Of a stretch of DNA of 64,000 nucleotides, positions 44,050-52,761 are shown piece by piece. The position numbers and the translations under genes are program-made. Origin of the DNA: Streptomyces sp. HM190 (GTDB lineage Bacteria; Actinomycetota; Actinomycetes; Streptomycetales; Streptomycetaceae). Numbering within the stretch: position 1 is the stretch's first letter; every line of letters begins with the position of its first letter. The stretch spans positions 2,356,001-2,420,000 of the forward strand of contig NZ_CP047318.1 of NCBI RefSeq assembly GCF_009857135.1. Direction: 5' to 3'. The notes below the pieces were generated by a model. It was not told the DNA's origin. It saw nothing but the letters and a program-made list of their open reading frames with translations, and made no database searches.

Positions 44050-44723
44050 CCATTCGCGTGCTGCTCGCCGACGACCAGGCCCTGCTGCGGGCCACCTTCC
44101 GCATCCTCATCGACTCCTGCCCGGACCTGGAGGTCGTCGGCGAGGCCACCGACGGCCGGGAGGCGGTCGACCTGGTCCGCGTCCACCGCCCCGACGTGGT
44201 CCTCATGGACATCCGGATGCCCGGCACCGACGGGCTCACCGCCACCGCCGTGATCTGCGCCGACGAGGAGCTGTCCGACACCCGCGTACTGATCCTCACG
44301 ACCTTCGAGATCGACGAGTACGTGGCCCAGGCGCTGCGGGCCGGCGCGAGCGGCTTCCTCGGCAAGGACGTCACCGCCGACGCCCTCCTCGACGGCATCC
44401 GTACGGTCGCCGCCGGGGACTCCCTGCTCTCCCCCACCGCCACCCGCACCCTGATCACCCGCTTCCTCACGGCGCCCGCCCCCGGCACCCGGCTGGCCGC
44501 GCCCGAGGAGCTCGCCACGCTCACCTCCCGGGAACGCGAGGTGATGTCCCTGGCGGCGGAGGGCCTGTCCAACGACGAGATCGCCGAGAAGCTCCACGTC
44601 AGCCCGCTGACCGTGCGCACGCACGTCCACCGCGCGATGACGAAACTGGGCGCCCGCGACCGGGCCCAGCTGGTGGTGATGGCGTACCAGTCGGGTCTGG
44701 TGCAGGTCGTGCCGCCGGAATGA
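44046..44723 (+). CDS. LuxR/NarL-family response regulator
   Basis: A 225-residue regulator: receiver domain with acidic pocket LLADDQALLR and phospho-Asp55 (VVLMDIRMPG), Lys in GFLGKDV, and a C-terminal LuxR helix-turn-helix (LTSREREVMSLAAEGLSNDEIAEKLHVSPLTVRTHVHRAM). ATG 44046 overlaps the kinase stop, so the partners are made together. The upstream MMPL exporter gene is a plausible target. Confidence 0.94.
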   Translation: MTIRVLLADDQALLRATFRILIDSCPDLEVVGEATDGREAVDLVRVHRPDVVLMDIRMPGTDGLTATAVICADEELSDTRVLILTTFEIDEYVAQALRAGASGFLGKDVTADALLDGIRTVAAGDSLLSPTATRTLITRFLTAPAPGTRLAAPEELATLTSREREVMSLAAEGLSNDEIAEKLHVSPLTVRTHVHRAMTKLGARDRAQLVVMAYQSGLVQVVPPE

Positions 44724-44760
44724 CCGGTGCACCGTGCCCCGTCGGGGCACGGTGCACCGG
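44724..44760. terminator. Bidirectional terminator, perfect 17-bp stem
   Basis: CCGGTGCACCGTGCCCC (44724-44740) and its exact complement (44744-44760) flank a GTC loop. It lies directly after the response regulator stop (44723) and 25 bp before the stop of the convergent GH43 gene, so it can end both transcripts. Confidence 0.85.
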
Positions 44761-44784
44761 CACTTCTCGGCTCCTTCGCGGCGC

Positions 44785-46233
44785 CTACTCCTTGTAGAAG
44801 GTGGCGTCCTGCCGGTCGATGGTCGTGCTGACCGGCTGGGTGTAGAGCAGGTTGTTGTAGTGCCGGATGTAGCGGCCGGGGAAGTTGTACGACTCGTACG
44901 ACACCCCGGCCGCGCTGTCGGCGAGACCCGCCCGCTGGTGGAAGGAGGCGTCGGCGTCGAACAGGGCCGTCCCGTCGTCCTTCTCCACCCACAGCTCGTT
45001 GTTCTTGTGGCGGAGGTAGTAGCCGGGGAAGTTCGCCGACTCCAGGGAGACCGTGCCGCTGCCCGTCAGGCCGGTGACGATCCGGAACTGCGAGTCGGCG
45101 AGGTTGGTGACGTCGCCCTCCAGCTTCGCGCGGTACTCCCAGTGCCGGATGAACTTGTCCGGGTAGTTGTACGAGGACAGGCGGACCGGGGTCGCGCCGT
45201 CGGCGACGGGGATGCCGAAGTTGGGGGTGCCGTCGGCGTTCCAGTACAGCTTCTGGTAGCGGGTGCGGCGGTTGGGGTCGTTGAGCGGGTCGCCGCTGAT
45301 GTCCTTGTAGTCGCGGTCGTGGTAGACGAGGATGTCCGACTTGCCGTCCTCGGAGACCGTGAAGGTGTTGTGGCCGGGCCCGTACTGGCCGGTCCTGTCG
45401 TTGCTCCTGAAGACCGGCGTGGACGTCTTCGCCCAGGACGCCGGGTTCATCAGGTCGGCGGTGGCGTCGGCGGTGAGCAGGCCGAGGCAGTAGTTGGCGT
45501 CGGTGGCGCTGGCCGAGTAGGCCATGAAGACCTTGCCGTTCTTCTGCAGGACGGCCGGGCCCTCGTTGACGCGGTGGCCGACGGTCTCCCAGGAGTACTC
45601 GGGCTTGGAGATCATCACCGGGCTGCCGCTGATGGTCCAGGGGTTGGACATCCTCGCCAGGTACAGGTTGGTGCCGCTGCCGACCGCCGGGTCGTTCTGC
45701 GCCCAGCTGAGGTAGCGGGTGCCGTTGTGGGTGAAGGTGGTGGCGTCCAGCGAGAAGGTGTCCAGGGGCAGGCTGATGCGGCCCTTCTCGGTCCAGGTGC
45801 CGGTGAGAGGGTTGGCGGAACCGGACTCCAGGACGTACGGGCGGATCTTCCAGATGTCGTTGGAGGCGCCGGCCGCGAAGTACACGTACCACTTGCCGTC
45901 GATGAAGTGGATCTCCGGTGCCCAGATGTGGGCGCCCATGTCACCGCTGGCGTGCTTGGTCCAGATGGTCGTCTCCGGGGCCGTGGCGAGGCCCTGGAGG
46001 GTGGTGGCCCGGCGCATCACGATCTTGTCGTAGGCGGGGACGGTGGCCGTGAAGTAGTAGTAGCCGTCGGTGTGCTTGTAGATGTGCGGGTCGGCGCGCT
46101 GGAGCGCGACCGGGTTGGTGAACGTCACGGCGGGCGACGCGGGCGCGGCGGCCTGGGCGGGGGTGGTCACGCCGGTGAGCACGGCGAGCGCCGCCGCGGC
46201 GGCCACCACGGCCCGTCTGACGAGTCGTCTCAT
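44785..46233 (-). CDS. Secreted GH43 alpha-L-arabinofuranosidase with C-terminal CBM42 (AbfB)
   Basis: A 482-residue secreted enzyme. Signal peptide (RRLVRRAVVAAAAALAVLTGVTTPAQAA) then a GH43 five-bladed propeller: base Asp in QRADPHIYKHTDG, pKa-tuning Asp in FSLDATTFTHNG and acid Glu in RVNEGPAVLQKNG. From about residue 340 an AbfB/CBM42 arabinose-binding trefoil follows, with repeated blocks SYNYPDKFIRHW, SANFPGYYLRHKN and SYNFPGRYIRHYN. The architecture matches exo-1,5-alpha-arabinofuranosidases of Streptomyces. It lies 116 bp after a second GH43 gene on the same strand. Confidence 0.93.
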   Translation of the reverse strand: MRRLVRRAVVAAAAALAVLTGVTTPAQAAAPASPAVTFTNPVALQRADPHIYKHTDGYYYFTATVPAYDKIVMRRATTLQGLATAPETTIWTKHASGDMGAHIWAPEIHFIDGKWYVYFAAGASNDIWKIRPYVLESGSANPLTGTWTEKGRISLPLDTFSLDATTFTHNGTRYLSWAQNDPAVGSGTNLYLARMSNPWTISGSPVMISKPEYSWETVGHRVNEGPAVLQKNGKVFMAYSASATDANYCLGLLTADATADLMNPASWAKTSTPVFRSNDRTGQYGPGHNTFTVSEDGKSDILVYHDRDYKDISGDPLNDPNRRTRYQKLYWNADGTPNFGIPVADGATPVRLSSYNYPDKFIRHWEYRAKLEGDVTNLADSQFRIVTGLTGSGTVSLESANFPGYYLRHKNNELWVEKDDGTALFDADASFHQRAGLADSAAGVSYESYNFPGRYIRHYNNLLYTQPVSTTIDRQDATFYKE

Positions 46234-46349
46234 GTTGTGCGGCCCTTCGGGGTTCGGGAGTGCGGGAGTGCGGGGTGGAGCGGCGGACGGCCTCGGCGTC
46301 GGCGAGGCCGGAGCAGTCCGCCGGTCAGGCGGTCCGGTGATCGGGCGGG

Positions 46350-47861
46350 TCAGGCGGTCGTGGGGACGAGCCGCCACTGCTGGCAGTTGTTGTTCAGCCA
46401 GGACCACTGGCGTACGTCGGTGCCGTCGGCGGTGCCGCAGTCGGCGACGTCCAGGACCTTGCCGGTGGCGGCGTTGACGATCCGGACGTGGTCGCCGCCG
46501 AGGTGGACCATGCGGAACTTCTGGCAGTTGTTGTCCAGCCAGGACCACTGGCGGATGTCGGTGCCGTCGGCGGTGGCGCAGTCGGCGACGTCGGCGACCT
46601 TGCCGGTGGCGACGTTCACGAGTCGGCTGGTGTCGTCGGCGCGGTCCTCGACGCGCCACTTCTGGTTGGCGCCGCCGTTGCAGGTCCACTGGACGATGTC
46701 GGTGCCGTCGGCGGTGTTGCCGCCTTTGACGTCGAGGCACTTGCCGCTGTTGCGGTTGACGAGGGTGTACGCGGTCGGGGTCGTCGCCGTCTCGCCGGAG
46801 GGGCCGGCGAGGGTGGTGCCGAGGGCGACCGGGGTGCCGAAGTTCGGGGTGCCGTCCGCGTTCCAGGTGAACTTCTGCGCGCGGGTCGTGCGGCCGTTGT
46901 CGCAGCCGTCGGTCGCCGCGTCGTTGGCGTGGTAGACGATCCAGTTCTCGGTGCCGTCGGGCGAGGTGAAGAACCCGTTGTGGCCCGGCGCGTAGACCCC
47001 GCCCGCGTCACTGCGCTGGAAGACGGGGGTCTGCTTCTTGGTCCAGGAGGAGGCGAGCAGCGGGTCGGAGCCGGTCAGCTCCAGCTGCCCGAGCTTGTAG
47101 TCGGGTCCCCAGCAGGCGCTGGCGGAGTAGACGAGGAAGGTGCGCCCGTTGCGGTACAGCGGCTCGGGCCCCTCGTTGACCTCACCACTCTGCGTCTCCC
47201 AGCTCAGGGTCGGGCTGGAGATCACGGTGAAGGTGGAACCGGCCAGGGTGTACGGGTTGCTGAGCGGCGCGATGACGAGGCTCTGCTTGCTGCCGCCCGC
47301 CGAGCCGCTGCCGAGCAGGTACAGCTTGTTGCGGTGCTTGAGCACACTGGCGTCGATCAGCCAGCCGCCCGGGTCGAGGTTGGACCCGGCGAGCTGGTTC
47401 TTGAAGGAGTACGGCCCCATCGGGTCGGACCCGGCGCTCTCCAGCACGTAGGTGCGCTGGTCGTCGCAGCAGACGGAGCCGCGCGGCCCGGCGGAGTAGT
47501 AGAGGTACCACTTGCCGTCGAAGAAGTGGATCTCCGGGGCCCACATGTTCCAGTTGCGGGTGGAGGTGCTGTCCGACCACACCTGGACGCTCGGCGCGGT
47601 ACTCAGCCCGGCCAGGGTGGGCGACTTCCGCATGGTCAGCTCGCCGGTGAACGAGGTGGTCACCAGGTAGTAGTTGCCGTTGTGGTACTCCAGCCAGGGA
47701 TCGGCGCCCTTCTGCGACTTGACCGGGTTGGTGAACGGCCTGCCGTCCGCCGCGGCGGCTGAGCGGGCGGGCTGGACGGCGAGGAGCGACGCGAGGAGGG
47801 CCACCAGAGCGGCCCCCCAGGTCACCCAGTGGCGTACCTGGCGTACGCGTGTGCGGACCAC
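46350..47861 (-). CDS. Secreted GH43 arabinosidase with C-terminal ricin-B/CBM13
   Basis: A 503-residue secreted enzyme. Signal peptide (VTWGAALVALLASLLAVQPARSAAAA) and a GH43 propeller: Asp in KGADPWLEYHNG, Asp in WLIDASVLKHRNK and Glu in GEVNEGPEPLYRNG. A ricin-type CBM13 follows from about residue 365, three units ending QKWRV, QKFRM and QQWRL. Two CBM13 units are near-identical even at DNA level (46380-46480 and 46521-46621). Start GTG 47861 with GGAAGGGA upstream. It is the first gene of the two-gene arabinan cluster, with a candidate operator at 47898-47913. Confidence 0.92.
   Translation of the reverse strand: MVRTRVRQVRHWVTWGAALVALLASLLAVQPARSAAAADGRPFTNPVKSQKGADPWLEYHNGNYYLVTTSFTGELTMRKSPTLAGLSTAPSVQVWSDSTSTRNWNMWAPEIHFFDGKWYLYYSAGPRGSVCCDDQRTYVLESAGSDPMGPYSFKNQLAGSNLDPGGWLIDASVLKHRNKLYLLGSGSAGGSKQSLVIAPLSNPYTLAGSTFTVISSPTLSWETQSGEVNEGPEPLYRNGRTFLVYSASACWGPDYKLGQLELTGSDPLLASSWTKKQTPVFQRSDAGGVYAPGHNGFFTSPDGTENWIVYHANDAATDGCDNGRTTRAQKFTWNADGTPNFGTPVALGTTLAGPSGETATTPTAYTLVNRNSGKCLDVKGGNTADGTDIVQWTCNGGANQKWRVEDRADDTSRLVNVATGKVADVADCATADGTDIRQWSWLDNNCQKFRMVHLGGDHVRIVNAATGKVLDVADCGTADGTDVRQWSWLNNNCQQWRLVPTTA
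46380..46621. repeat. Two near-identical about 101-bp units within CBM13 coding sequence
   Basis: Units beginning CTGGCAGTTGTTGT at 46380 and 46521 (period 141 bp, 47 codons) are nearly identical over most of 101 bp. They encode the second and third ricin-B units (DCATADGTDIRQWSWLDNNC and DCGTADGTDVRQWSWLNNNC). High DNA identity suggests recent duplication or gene conversion. Confidence 0.7.
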
Positions 47862-47897
47862 GGCAAGTCCCTTCCGGGAGCGGCTCAGCGGGGGGGT

Positions 47898-47913
47898 GTT
47901 CGATACTACGAAC
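47898..47913. promoter_or_regulatory. Candidate operator GTTCG-ATACTA-CGAAC
   Basis: 5-bp arms around an A/T-rich 6-bp centre, 37-52 bp upstream of the first GH43 start. Similar CGAA/TTCG-type palindromes lie before many Streptomyces xylan- and arabinan-degrading genes, where LacI-type repressors bind; this match is by eye only. Confidence 0.45.
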
Positions 47914-48052
47914 GCTGTGCGTAACTTCGGCCAGAAGGTAAGCGTGAGGCAGGAGGGACGTCAATGGATCGGACGGTTTTTCGTGCCGGACGTACGGCCG
48001 TTGACGGGGTCCCGCCGGAATACACCACCCGGGGCGGCGAGTTGGCGACCTC

Positions 48053-48913
48053 ATGGCGATACAGCACACAGGACGCTACGGCATCTGGAGCGCGGGCCTG
48101 CGGTCGGAGGACCCGGCCCGGCGCGACGAACTGGTCGAAGCAGCGGCGGAGTTGGAGGAGCTGGGCTTCGACACGGTATGGCTCGGCGGCAGCACGACCG
48201 TTCGCCACGCCGTCCCGCTGATCGAGGCGACGTCCCGGCTCACCGTGGCCACCGGCATCCAGAGCATCTGGCGGTACGAGGCCGCCGACACCGCCGCGGA
48301 GTACGCCGCCCTGGAGGCCGCCCACCCCGGCCGCTTCCTGCTCGGCCTCGGCGTCAGCCACGCCCAGCTCACCGACCGGTACCGGCGTCCGTACGCGGCG
48401 ATGGTCGCCTACCTCGACGCCCTGGACGCGGCCGGCGTCCCGGCGGAGCGCCGCGTCCTCGCCGCCCTCGGCCCGAGGATGCTCCGCCTCTCCCGCGACC
48501 GGGCGGCGGGCGCGCACCCGTACCTGGTGACGCCGGAGCACACGGCGGAGGCACGCGAGACGCTGGGGGCCGGACCGCTCCTGGCCCCGGAGCTGAAGGT
48601 GGTCCTGGAAGCCGACCCGACCCGCGCCCGCGCCACCGCCCGCGCCCACCTCTCCTTCTACCTAGGCCTGCCCAACTACACGAACACCTTCCTCCGCCTC
48701 GGTTTCACCGACTCCGACCTGTCGGACGGCGGCAGCGACCGACTGATCGACGCGGTGTACGCGTGGGGCGACGAGGACCGCGTCCGGGCACGGGTGGACG
48801 AGTTCCACGCGGCGGGGGCGGACCAGGTGGCGTTGCAGGTGCTCGACGAGGGGACGACGGGGGACGCACTGCCGAGGGAGAGTTGGCGGCGGCTCGCGGC
48901 GCTGCTGGACTGA
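48053..48913 (+). CDS. LLM-class F420-dependent oxidoreductase
   Basis: A 286-residue flavin/F420-dependent luciferase-like TIM-barrel enzyme. Recognisable blocks: GRYGIWSAGL, AAAELEELGFDTVWLGGS, RLTVATGIQSIWRYEA, HPGRFLLGLGVSH (the LGLG turn) and GADQVALQVL at the end. The GIQSIW and GVSH region resembles F420-specific members. It would use reduced F420 from NpdG-type enzymes to reduce an unknown substrate. It lies between the arabinosidases and the defence island and is convergent with brxHI. Confidence 0.88.
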   Translation: MAIQHTGRYGIWSAGLRSEDPARRDELVEAAAELEELGFDTVWLGGSTTVRHAVPLIEATSRLTVATGIQSIWRYEAADTAAEYAALEAAHPGRFLLGLGVSHAQLTDRYRRPYAAMVAYLDALDAAGVPAERRVLAALGPRMLRLSRDRAAGAHPYLVTPEHTAEARETLGAGPLLAPELKVVLEADPTRARATARAHLSFYLGLPNYTNTFLRLGFTDSDLSDGGSDRLIDAVYAWGDEDRVRARVDEFHAAGADQVALQVLDEGTTGDALPRESWRRLAALLD

Positions 48914-48971
48914 TCACTGCCGAAGCGGCCCTCGCCCGCGCCTTCGGTACGAGACGGGCCCCCGACGCGAT

Positions 48972-51176
48972 TCAGCCGGTGCGCTGGAAGCGCACGGGCT
49001 CTTCGAGCACCGCGCGGGCGCTGTCGAAGTCGGCCAGGCGGGCCGCGACCGTGGCGACGGCGAGACGTTCCGGGAGGGCGGTGGAGAACTTCAGGCCGCG
49101 TACGGCCCTCTGATCGACGTCGGGAAGGACGAGAGTGTCCCCGACGTTCTCCCGGGCCGCGCGCCAGTCGGCGGGGGTGATGTCCTCGCGCAACCGCAGC
49201 CAGCTGTCCGTGGGCCGTTGCAGCGGATCGGTGACCGCCTGCAGCGTGGCCGCGAGCGTCGCGTTGGCGCGATAGCCGGCCCAGGTCCACCAGCGCACGT
49301 CCTTGCCCACGCGGGTCACCAGCGTGCCACCAGGGTGCACGGTGTCGGGTGCGTCGAGTTCACGCTGCTCGGCCAGGCAGGTCTGCGCACGTCGGGTCAG
49401 GGTGACGGGCGGATCCGCGCCCAGCAGCACCTCGCGCATGGCACGCGTCAGGGCGTAGGACAGTCCGGCCACGCCGCCGTTCATCCACTTGGCGACGCCG
49501 CCGCCGTCGGCAGGTTCGACGAAGACGCGTTTGCGGAGCCAGTCGACGTACGTGACCTGCCAACTGCGTCCCCCGAGCAGGAGCCGCCGCGGTCCGGGCC
49601 GCTCCTCGGTGAGGACGCTCGGATCGGTACGGCCGATCTCCGTGCGCCCCGACAGGACGGTGAACTGCGGCGGCGCGGTGAAGGAGGCGGTGAGTTCGAT
49701 GAAGTGCCGCTTGCCGAAACGGCGTTCAGCCTCAGGTCCCACGAACAGCAGGCCGTCGTCACTGTCGAGGAAGCCCTCCTCGGTGAGGAAACGCAGGATC
49801 GGGGCGGCGGATCCGTCGAAGGGGGCCAGGCCGTTCCACTGGCGATCCCACAACTGGTCGCCCAGCTTGTGCTGTTGCAAGGTGACTGCGAGGAGTTGCT
49901 GGGCCACCAGGTGGCGGGGATCGGGCGGCGGGACGACCGGTTCCACCCACCCCCGCGACCACAGCAACAGCAGGCCCGCCGCCTGCAGCAGCGTGTCCTT
50001 GCGGGTGGCGAGGAACAGGCAGTTGCGCACGGTGTCGGGTCGCCTGCCCGTGCGGCCGATGCGCTGCAGGAACGACGCGACGGAGGCCGGAGAGTCGATC
50101 TGGATGACGCGGTCCAGGTCACCCACGTCGATGCCCAGTTCCAGGGTCGAGGTGGAGACGATGACGCAGTCGCGTGCCTCGGCGAAGGCCTGCTCGGAGC
50201 GGGCGCGTTCACCGACGGAGAGCGAGGCGTGCGACAGGAAGACGGTGACCTCGCGGGCCCGGAGCGCGGCGCCCAGTTCCTCGACCTGTCGGCGCGAGTC
50301 GCAGAAGACGAGCCGCTTCTCTCCCCGGTGCAGGGCCGCGATCAGTTTGGCGGCGTTCTCCAGGGAGCCCACGTAGTCGAGTTCCACCTCGCCGGCGGGC
50401 CTGGGGAGTCGTTCGGCCGCGGCCTGGTCGGGCGTCCCGGCTCCGCCGGTTCGCACAGGCAGCTGCACCCCCGGGGCGACGATCCGCCCCGTGCGGCTTC
50501 CGGCGCCGGCGCCCTGCAACCAGCGCAGCAGTTGATCCGGGTTCCCGACGGTTGCGGAGAGCCCGACGCGCTGGATGGGTCGTCCGGTGACCCTCTCCAA
50601 CCGTTCGAGCACGGCGAGCAGGTGCCATCCCCGGTCGTCACCGGCGAAGGCGTGCACCTCGTCGACGACCACGGCCCGCACGCCCCCGAGCAGCCGCGCA
50701 TGGTCGGTCTTGACGCCGATCAGCATCGCTTCGAGTGACTCGGGCGTGGTGAGCAGGATGTCCGGTGCCTCGGTACGGATGCGTTGCCGCTGCGACTCCT
50801 TGGTGTCGCCGTGCCAGAGCGCCGCGCGTCTCCCGAGCCACTGGGCGTAGGAGTCGACCCGGCCGACCAGGTTGTTGAGGAGAGCCTTGAGCGGGCAGAG
50901 GTACAGGACGGACGTGCCCGTCCACTTCTGTTCGGTCATCGCCGACAGCAGCGGAAAACAGGCCGCCTCGGTCTTGCCGCCCGCCGTCGGCGCCAGCAGC
51001 ACGGCGTCCTGCCCGTCCATGAGCGGTGTGATCGCCGCGCGCTGGAGAGGGCGCAGATCGGGCCAGCCGAGGGTGTTGACGATGTGGTGCAGGACGACGG
51101 GATCGAGCCGGTCGAGCACGTCCGCTCCGTCCCCGCCCGGGCCCGCACCGGCCGGGCTCCTCGCGTCCACCGCCAT
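48972..51176 (-). CDS. brxHI: BREX-2 DEAD/DEAH-box helicase BrxHI (Lhr-like)
   Basis: A 734-residue superfamily 2 helicase. Motifs in order: Q-like PLQRAAI, motif I LLAPTAGGKTEAA, Ia CPLKALLNNL, Ib TTPESLEAML, II VVVDEVHAFAGDD (DEVH), III GLSATVGNP, IV LVFCDSRRQVEEL, V TSTLELGIDVGDLDRVIQ and VI FLQRIGRTGRR. The C-terminal third (about 430-734) is the Lhr-type extension. In type 2 BREX this helicase accompanies brxD; its exact step is unknown. ATG 51176 shares one base with the brxD stop (TGATG), so the two are translationally coupled. Confidence 0.85.
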   Translation of the reverse strand: MAVDARSPAGAGPGGDGADVLDRLDPVVLHHIVNTLGWPDLRPLQRAAITPLMDGQDAVLLAPTAGGKTEAACFPLLSAMTEQKWTGTSVLYLCPLKALLNNLVGRVDSYAQWLGRRAALWHGDTKESQRQRIRTEAPDILLTTPESLEAMLIGVKTDHARLLGGVRAVVVDEVHAFAGDDRGWHLLAVLERLERVTGRPIQRVGLSATVGNPDQLLRWLQGAGAGSRTGRIVAPGVQLPVRTGGAGTPDQAAAERLPRPAGEVELDYVGSLENAAKLIAALHRGEKRLVFCDSRRQVEELGAALRAREVTVFLSHASLSVGERARSEQAFAEARDCVIVSTSTLELGIDVGDLDRVIQIDSPASVASFLQRIGRTGRRPDTVRNCLFLATRKDTLLQAAGLLLLWSRGWVEPVVPPPDPRHLVAQQLLAVTLQQHKLGDQLWDRQWNGLAPFDGSAAPILRFLTEEGFLDSDDGLLFVGPEAERRFGKRHFIELTASFTAPPQFTVLSGRTEIGRTDPSVLTEERPGPRRLLLGGRSWQVTYVDWLRKRVFVEPADGGGVAKWMNGGVAGLSYALTRAMREVLLGADPPVTLTRRAQTCLAEQRELDAPDTVHPGGTLVTRVGKDVRWWTWAGYRANATLAATLQAVTDPLQRPTDSWLRLREDITPADWRAARENVGDTLVLPDVDQRAVRGLKFSTALPERLAVATVAARLADFDSARAVLEEPVRFQRTG

Positions 51177-52534
51177 CACAGCTCCAGGTCGATGTCGTCG
51201 GCCGCCACGGAACCGCTGGAGCCGTCGGAGACCGTGGCGGCCAGATTTCGCTCCACGTCCGTGAGTTCGCTGCTCGCGACCGTCAGCCGGTAGTGCCGCC
51301 GGGGATCGAAGTCGTCGAACTGGTCCACGCGGTCGAGCACATCCCCGACCAGCTTCTTCAGGAACAGGCGGGGAGCCACCCCGACCTTCCCGCCCAGCGC
51401 CCCGCCGACGGCCCGCGCGAGGTCCGCGACGTAGGTGTCGTCGACGACCGTACGCACACGCTCGGGCGACGCCGCTGCCTCCGCGTACAGGTCCCGGATG
51501 GTGGCGCCGAGGCCGATGAGGGACTCCTGGTCGAAGCCGGGGAGCCTGACCTGTACGGCGCGGGGGTTGTCGAAGCGCGGGTCGGTGGTGAAGTCGGTGG
51601 CGAGCCTCTGGGCGAGTGGTGCCAGACGCTGCACGCCCTGCTGCCCGTCGTAGAAGGCGGGTGTGCCGGTGATGACGAGGTACAGGCCGGGGAAGCGGCC
51701 GGAGTGCACCTCGTCGATGAGCTGCCGCAGCGAGTTGAGCGCCTTGTCCCGGGCATCCGACCGGACCCGCTGGAGCGTCTCCACCTCGTCGAGCACGACG
51801 AAGAGCCCGGTGTGCCCGGAGTCGCGCAGCACGGTGAGGAGTCCCTGCAGGAATCCGAGGGCACCGAAGTGGTCGAGGTCGCCGCGCACCCCGGCGGACC
51901 TGCGTGCGGCGGCCGCCACATGCGGCTGGCCGCCGAGCCACGCCAGGACGGCCGAGGCGGTCGCCTCGTCCCCGTCCACGAGGGCGGCCCGGTAGCCGCG
52001 CAGCGCGGTGGCGAAGGACGGGGCGTGCCGGGACACCGCGGCGAGCCGCGCCATGAGCAGCCTCTCCACCTCGCCCGGCAGTTCCTCATCGGTCGCGCCG
52101 GCCGCGAGGGCGTCCTCCTCCAGGGCGTAGAACCAGGCGTCGACCACGGGCCGCAGGGCGCTGGGCGGGAAGCTGGACGTGGTGAGCCTCTCGGTGAGCC
52201 GCCGGTAGACCGTCTCCAGCTTGTGCAGCGGTGTCTCGTTCTCCGAGATCTGGATCTCGGCCACGGCGAAGTTGCGGCGCTTGGCCCGCTCACCCAGCCA
52301 GCGGGTGAAGAACGTCTTGCCGGACCCGTACTCACCCCGTACGGCCTTGAACACGGACCCCCCGGACGCCACGGCGTCCAGCTCGGCGTCCAGGGCCGTC
52401 TCGAACCGGTCGAGGCCGGTCGCGAGCAGGTCGAGCCCGCTCTCGGGCACGGCTCCACGGCGCAGGGCGTCAAGGACGGTACGGCGGCGGGCTGCGCTGA
52501 CCGGGGCGGGGCGCTTGGATCCGGTGGTGCTCAC
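51176..52534 (-). CDS. brxD: BREX-2 ATP-binding protein BrxD
   Basis: A 452-residue AAA-type ATPase. It begins with an N-terminal helical part (ARRRTVLDALRRGAVPESGLDLLATGLDRFETAL), then Walker A VRGEYGSGKTFFTRWLGERA, the conserved VAEIQISENETPLHKLETVYRRL, Walker B GLFVVLDEVETLQRVRSDARDKALNSLRQLIDE and LVITGTPAFYDGQQGVQRLAPLAQRL. These match the BrxD family (formerly DUF2791). The start is taken as GTG 52534; an in-frame start at 52636 would add a poorly conserved stretch. It heads the brxD-brxHI operon and is divergent from the DUF262 gene across a 227-bp region. Confidence 0.87.
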   Translation of the reverse strand: MSTTGSKRPAPVSAARRRTVLDALRRGAVPESGLDLLATGLDRFETALDAELDAVASGGSVFKAVRGEYGSGKTFFTRWLGERAKRRNFAVAEIQISENETPLHKLETVYRRLTERLTTSSFPPSALRPVVDAWFYALEEDALAAGATDEELPGEVERLLMARLAAVSRHAPSFATALRGYRAALVDGDEATASAVLAWLGGQPHVAAAARRSAGVRGDLDHFGALGFLQGLLTVLRDSGHTGLFVVLDEVETLQRVRSDARDKALNSLRQLIDEVHSGRFPGLYLVITGTPAFYDGQQGVQRLAPLAQRLATDFTTDPRFDNPRAVQVRLPGFDQESLIGLGATIRDLYAEAAASPERVRTVVDDTYVADLARAVGGALGGKVGVAPRLFLKKLVGDVLDRVDQFDDFDPRRHYRLTVASSELTDVERNLAATVSDGSSGSVAADDIDLEL

Positions 52535-52761
52535 GGGGACCAGTGTTCCATCTCCCCGTGCGACGCGGCCTCGAGGAAGTCTCCTGACGTCCGGTTCGTG
52601 ACCTGGAGAACCCCCTTTCTCCCCCCTCACGGCCACGGTGCCGAACTCCGTCCGGGCGATGCTCGCGCCTGTCTCGTTGTTCTGTGAACCAGTTGACTGT
52701 CACCGGAAAGCGCTGATGGAATCACTCTCCGTACAGGCATCAGGGTGGGAAGTGGAGTCAC
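52535..52761. promoter_or_regulatory. Divergent promoter region between brxD and the DUF262 gene
   Basis: A 227-bp spacer facing both ways. A TTGACT (-35-like) at 52693-52698 lies about 65 bp before the DUF262 start; the match at -10 is weak. The distal part is less GC-rich than the flanking genes. Any regulator binding here could switch the two arms of the island together. Confidence 0.4.

Noticed and set aside
44768..46935. Plus-strand frame over the two GH43 genes
   Set aside because: It starts inside the terminator and is the Val/Gly/Asp-rich shadow of the GH43 coding strand.
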